From the NCBI RefSeq assembly GCF_051622035.1, contig NC_135357.1:32654191-32718190 (forward strand): a DNA stretch of 64,000 nucleotides. The letters run 5' to 3'. How positions within the stretch are numbered: position 1 is the first letter of the stretch; each line of letters starts with the position of its first letter. The position numbers were made by a program, and so were the translations under genes. A model generated the notes under the pieces. That model ran no database searches, had not been told where the DNA came from, and worked only from the letters and a program-made list of their open reading frames with translations. The stretch comes from Arctopsyche grandis (lineage: Eukaryota > Arthropoda > Insecta > Trichoptera > Hydropsychidae). This document shows positions 59,106 to 64,000 of this stretch, piece by piece.

Positions 59106-59840
59106 ATAATTATGACTCCGCAAATAACTTTTTTCCACAAAATTTCTTACCAAAGCAGATCTACGTATTGCGTGTATCCTGTTTTCACATTCCTTACAAT
59201 GCTAATACTATATAGCATTCTAGAATTTTCTTCCATTATATGGAATCCTACCCATATAACTCATTCATTGAAGATTGAGAGAATCCAAAAACGGTTTCTC
59301 AGATATCTTCATATGAAACGGTATGGTTATTATCCTTGGCTATATCCTAGTGCATTCCTATTAGGGGCGTTAGGTTTCAACTCATTGGAGTCTCGTCGGA
59401 ATATGTTACTGGGAAGGCACTTTTTTAAGCTGTTGAATGGGATAATACACAATCCTCAGGTTCTTAATGAATTTAGGTTTTATGCACCTAGTAAATTCAG
59501 GGACTTGAGGAATCGTGATTTCTTTGTTCCTCCTGTGGCTCGCACAAATATGTTGGGAACGGCTCCTATATCTAGGGCGATATATCTGCTCAACCGGATT
59601 GCTGGTGAAATTGACCTCTTCGATATAAAATATGCTAATCTGGTTGAGTGGTTGTTGAGGAATGCCAGTGGTTGATTTGATTAATATGAATGATTGTTAT
59701 TTTTTATGATTTTAATGGTGTTGTGTTAATATTGTTATTATTATTGTTATCATGTTATTATTATTGAATGACTGGCCACAGTGACGCGTTGGAGCTCTCT
59801 GTAATGTCACTGTGGCTAATATGTTAAAATAAAAATATAA
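59106..59840 (+). mobile_element. LINE 3' end nested in the hAT element
   Basis: An open frame to 59675 reads ILYSILEFSSIIWNP, IERIQKRFLRYL, then a C-terminal tail ending SGG-type and stop: the last 185 residues of a LINE reverse transcriptase. After a 100-base 3' UTR comes the hairpin GCCACAGTGACGCGTTGG / GTAATGTCACTGTGGC (59776-59817) and an AAATA-rich tail. The frame is intact, so the copy is fairly young. Confidence 0.88.
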
Positions 59841-60223
59841 TAATTATACTTGCAAAAACAAATTTCATGAAATACAATCATTTTTATATAGTGGTACAAT
59901 TTAGCGTTAACCAAGTGGTACGCGAGTCAAAAAAGGTTGCGAGCCGCTGATGCAGAGCATCGTAAAGTGAATGCCGTGGCAGCATAGAAGCGTATAGCAC
60001 TATAGCATATTCCCATAAGTGATACGAGAATCACCACTCATATACACCTCTCACTCGTGCACATAGTGAGAGAGTGAGATGCGCTATATGCGTTCCGCTA
60101 TTCACCAACAGGCGTTCTAGTGGCGCGCTGTCGGTCATTTGACGGTAAACGGACTACTAGTCAAATGTGAACCTGTCACAGGACAACTGTTCGCTCTAGA
60201 TCGGTCACTCGTGATCATCCGTC

Positions 60224-60575
60224 ACGCTAAAACTGGTCACGAGAAAACTAGTCACACGCTAAAACTGGTCACGAGAAAACTAGTCACACGCTAAAACTGG
60301 TCACGAGAAAACTGGTCACACGCTAAAACTGGTCACGAGAAAACTGGTCACACGCTAAAACTGGTCACGAGAAAATTGGTCACACGCTAAAACTGGTCAC
60401 GGGAAAACTGGTCACACGCTCAAATTGGTCACGGGAAAACTGGTCACACGCTAAAACTGGTCACGAGAAAACTGGTCACACGCTAAAACTGGTCACGAGA
60501 AAATTGGTCACACGCTAAAACTGGTCACGGGAAAACTGGTCACACGCTCAAATTGGTCACGGGAAAACTGGTCAC
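60224..60575. repeat. 32-bp minisatellite, 11 units
   Basis: Exactly 11 units of 32 bases (352 bases), each made of two related halves, ACGCTAAAACTGGTCAC and GAGAAAACTGGTCAC. Units 4-7 and 8-11 share the same series of variants (GAG, ATTGG, GGG, CTCAAATT), i.e. a 128-base higher-order repeat. A shorter inverted relative is at 18120-18311. Confidence 0.93.
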
Positions 60576-60863
60576 ACCCAAAAATTTAAAATTGGTCACA
60601 CAAACAAAAATATTCTCAAATACTTTTTATTTACGAAATTTTTACTATTATCGACTAGAAATTTTCTTACAGAAAACATTATAAATGCCAATTCAGCAGT
60701 AGAAAAAAAAATTTTTTGACTGTTCAGTGTCTATTAAAATTATAGTGAAATATACTAATAAATATACTAGATATCGATACCAACACGTGAAGGTAAAAAA
60801 TACAAAATATTTAATACTTTTATTAAAAAAAAATTATTTATATTACTTTTTTGTTTATTTTAG

Positions 60864-61085
60864 GATAATTTGCCTGCCATAATAACCACTAATTTACATC
60901 ATTCCCATGATACGGAGAGTGCCGAAGCTCTCACTTCGTTAGCTCCGTCTTCTGCCACATTTGATAGATTTCAATGCTATTTTCACAGCAAAATGGGTGT
61001 GGCAGAAGCAATTCGAGAGCATGCTACATTTTTTAAAGAAGAATTTAGGGATGATGATAAATTAATGGTGAATTCAACTAATGTT
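60864..61085 (+). pseudogene. unknown open frame fused to an RTE fragment
   Basis: After TTTATTTTAG (acceptor-like) a frame reads DNLPAIITTNLHHSHDTE, SAEALTSLAPSSATFDR, FQCYFHSKMGVAEAIREH, and passes without stop into the RTE-like end VIKRRKMEYLGH. I do not recognise the first about 70 residues. They could be a piece of a transposase of the surrounding element or a captured exon. No start codon context or function can be supported. Confidence 0.35.
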
Positions 61086-61362
61086 TCTGTCATCAAGCGG
61101 AGAAAGATGGAGTACCTCGGACACATGATACGGGGTCAAAAATACGAATTTCTCCGTTTGATAACCATGGGGAAAATAGAAGGAAAAAAATGGATTGGCA
61201 GGAAAAAGTTATCTTGGCTTCGAAACATGCGCATGTGGACCGATATGAGCGCCGAAGAGCTGTTCCGAGCCGCTGAAGACCGATGCGGATATATTCAAAT
61301 AATCGACGAGGTGGTCGCCAACGTCCGGATGCGGACAAGGCATTAAGAAGAAGAAGAAGCTG
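61080..61362 (+). mobile_element. RTE-like LINE 3' end
   Basis: VIKRRKMEYLGHMIRG ... YEFLRLITMGKIEGK ... RNMRMWTDMSAEELFRAA ... ANVRMRTRH, stop, then (AAG)n. Same family as 11032-11947. 5' truncated. Confidence 0.85.
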
Positions 61363-61927
61363 TGCAAAATTTATCCTCATAGCTAAAAAAATGACAGCAT
61401 TACGTTGGATAATATTTGTCTAAAAATCTGCAGGCTAATGTCATTCCCTTTAACTAAGTAAACATGCTGCATATTAATGTTGATAGAAGCGCTCATCCTT
61501 TTAAATTTCGATTAGCAGCTAAAGTTGTTCTATAAACATACTGTGGAATAGAACGAGCATACATATGGACATCGTGAGAGTATTGATTGAAGCCGACAGT
61601 TCATGCTAATGGCCAAATCGCAAAATAAACATTTGGCACAGTTCTCGCACCAAAACAAACCTCAAACGGTTGAATGCTATAAAATAACCACCACCCAGTG
61701 TGGTGGTTATTACACCCTACACCACCGCATATAAATGCATGGCTATATTTGCACGTTGAGGTTGGTTAACAAAGGGACGAATATGCAACAACCCGCCTTA
61801 CATATCTCTGACTTCCCCTACAATGTGACAGTGACAGATGACAAGGCGGCAAAAGTAGCCGACAGCGCCACTAGAATGTCTGTGGCGAATAGCGGAAACG
61901 CATATAACGCATCTCACTCTCACTATG

Positions 61928-62189
61928 GCATATATCCGTAACCTCCACGGAATTGTCATGCTACTACTCGCCACCGGTGTCGCGTCGATAGCTCACACAC
62001 ACACACTAACAGACATTTGTTTACGTTTTTACATTTCACATTTGACGTGTGTGCATTCATACCTACCGCGACATATATAATCCATTCATGACTCAGTCAG
62101 TCAGTCAGTCACTTTTCTTCGAAGCCGCTGATATAGCTGAACGCATATCTAACATCTACTGCCCCTCCTCTATCATGTCCAACTTTTAT
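61928..62189. other. intergenic
   Basis: CAGT microsatellite (CAGTCAGTCAGTCAGTCAC) at about 62094-62112; nothing else recognised. Confidence 0.4.
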
Positions 62190-62800
62190 AAAGAATACAA
62201 ACATAACATATGGTGGAGGCAGTTATCATATATAATGCAATTGTCCGACCACATTTTATGTGTTGTGGATCTTTTCTGTAGGCTAGGCTAAGATAGGCTA
62301 CAAACATTACAGAATAGAGCCACGAAGAGTATCTTAGATGCACATAAATAGGTATATTAGTATAAGATCCTTGTTAAAGTATTTTATAAATTTGATGATA
62401 CTCTGAAAATATATATGTCGGTTTTTATTTATAAGTTAGATAAGAAAATGTTACCTAGGTATTTCGATAGATATTTTATTAGAGGTATGGGGGAAGGCGA
62501 GTGCAACAGTGACGGTGTTGTTTATTCTGACGAAGAGAATGCTTCCCGCAAAACGGTGACTGACCGTGCATCGCATTGGTACTGCCAGAACCCCGGCGGT
62601 CACCACAGAGGGTTACATTTATATAAATATAGCATTAGAGGTAGCAATAAATCACAGAATTTAAAATTAAATAAGAGTAGGAAAAATGTGTATGTATGGA
62701 AGTGTTGTTACTTATAATAAGCTGCCAGATGAAATTACAAATATACTTGTAATATTGATAAACTTATGGTAGCTGTAAGGTAACATCTCAAACAGTGTGT
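62190..62800 (+). mobile_element. LINE reverse-transcriptase remnant
   Basis: Across shifting frames: YNAIVRPHF, LQTLQNRATKSILDAH, KVFYKFDDTLKI, VFIYKLDKKMLPRYF, SIRGSNKSQNLKLNKS, NKLPDEITN. This matches the end of CR1/L2-like LINE proteins. A stretch at about 62495-62612 (GDGV...CQNPGGHH) breaks the pattern and may be an insertion. Confidence 0.65.
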
Positions 62801-64000
62801 ATGTATCTATGTACATATGTGAATGTATGTGTATATATTAATACATTATTATTTGTGTGATTGAATATAATTAGTTATTAAGCTTGGCTATATCTTAAAT
62901 AAACAAATAAAACCTTTATTGTTTCAACACTCTACAATCACACATCCTATTCAAATCTAAACTGTCAAATATCATTCTGATTGTATAGATACTCCTTTCA
63001 AAATTTCAAAACTTGTCTACCTAAATCTTGTTTACACAAAACTGCTATTTGGAAAATATAATATAAGCATTTGAGAATAATTGTTATAATTTTTATCATC
63101 TCTTCCTCCTCCCTGTAACAAGCTATTCGCTCCACAAAATAATTTTATTTCAGAAAAGCTCGCCAGCCGCTACACACATGAATTGTCATCGTAGTATATT
63201 CTGCTTACAATCTACTATTTCTGCTTTTTAATTTACATGTTATATTTAAGAAAGAAAATAACTGTATCATAATGCAATTTTATAGAGTTATAATTACTTA
63301 GGTATGTTTCGAAATCTTAATTCATTGAAATAAATCCCAATTTATGATTGATCGTGTAAATACAATATGACTCGGAATTCCCAAACATTGGCTATTTTTT
63401 TTTTTTTTTTTTGATGCTTGACCATTTCTCGTCCACCTTGATTTTTCGGTTTTAAATTGATATAAGAGTCAGGTAATTGGGTTTATATATGGGCCACTCA
63501 AGCAACAGAATAGCATTTATTCATATAAAAGCATTAAAATATAATTTTAATAACATTTAAAACAATCGTAACAAAAAATATATATTCATTAATGTAAAAC
63601 ACAAAAAAGACACATGAAATAAGTGATTTCAACATTGAATCATTGAAGAATCACCAAATAAAAAAAAATCAGATATCTCCGTTCTTCGGTGAATTCTTTT
63701 CATGAGTTTTAAGACACAATATCGATAATGGACTTTTCGCAAGAGAATAGGTAAAAGACAATGATTACAACTATTAAATTATTTGAATTAAAAGAGATAA
63801 ACTTTATATGGTGAGTGATTGGCTGATTAATATTAAAGTCATATATGTAATTATGAGAATAACAGAATTAAGAAAAGAATCTTAAGAAAAATTGCTTTTA
63901 ACAATATAAATAAGTAATAAAGGTAAAACATTATAAACAAACAATATATGTAAAACATTAATTATTTAGAAAAGTTAAAAACATATATACATAATTTAAA
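62801..64000. other. AT-rich DNA to window end
   Basis: Poly-T at about 63395-63412. No gene, repeat end or RNA recognised. Confidence 0.45.

Larger units (their letters stand above)
57944..59949 (+). mobile_element. hAT element with decayed transposase and nested LINE
   Basis: CAGCGTTTCCCTACCTGTGG at the left and AGGTTGCGAGCCGCTG at the right; GTGGTACGCG words occur inside both ends. ATGCAGAG is duplicated exactly (57936-57943, 59950-59957), giving precise ends. Transposase remains at 58320-58770; a LINE tail is nested at 59106-59840. Confidence 0.9.
60062..61927. mobile_element. TIR element carrying a minisatellite
   Basis: Arms of about 72 bases: ATAGTGAGAGAGTGAGATGC ... TAGTGGCGCGCTGTCGG at 60065-60136 and the inverted copy at 61856-61927. 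Inside are GGTAAACGGACTACTAGTCA (60143), an 11-unit tandem repeat, an unknown frame and an RTE fragment. Its class and true outer ends are uncertain. Confidence 0.6.

Noticed and set aside
60224-60575. Regular repeats resembling a CRISPR array
   Set aside because: Units are contiguous with no unique spacers, in a eukaryotic transposon context.

Overview
The window is nuclear DNA from an insect. Genes are split by GT-AG introns, a ZAD-type C2H2 zinc-finger gene is present (a class expanded in insects), and the intergenic DNA is AT-rich and crowded with non-LTR retrotransposon ends, tRNA-derived SINEs, Helitrons, hAT, mariner and Tc1 relics, piggyBac-like and Harbinger-like MITEs, and solo LTRs. 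I cannot fix the order from sequence alone.

Four protein-coding genes are supported. (1) 25132-33533 (+): a seven-exon gene for a 474-aa BSD-domain protein (BSDC1-like); its introns are full of mobile DNA. (2) 36205-37800 (+): a single-exon 531-aa secreted leucine-rich-repeat protein. (3) 42397-46055 (+): a four-exon 538-aa vesicular GABA transporter (VGAT, SLC32 family). (4) 54839-50985 (-): a three-exon 763-aa ZAD protein with 22 C2H2 fingers, whose stop codon lies only 39 bases from a mariner insertion. They do not form a pathway; they are ordinary neighbours in a repeat-rich region.

Layout: 1-25 kb has no convincing gene and is a mosaic of mobile elements with three GC-richer islands that could be promoters or 5' exons (about 0-0.5, 10.4-10.7 and 21.6-21.9 kb). 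25-46 kb holds the three plus-strand genes. 46-50.9 kb is repeats, including a hAT-like element and a degenerate mariner. 51-54.8 kb is the zinc-finger gene. 54.9-64 kb is again mobile DNA: a Tc1 relic, a hAT relic, a TIR element carrying an 11-unit 32-bp minisatellite, and LINE remnants.

The most interesting signal is a 3'-terminal hairpin shared by LINE ends and SINE tails throughout the window. Its stem differs between families but stays paired, while the loop keeps GCGC-TT and CTGT motifs. This looks like a recognition structure for a LINE reverse transcriptase, with SINE families tracking it. Several insertions can be dated relative to each other from intact target-site duplications (TSDs), including a triple nest at 38 kb.
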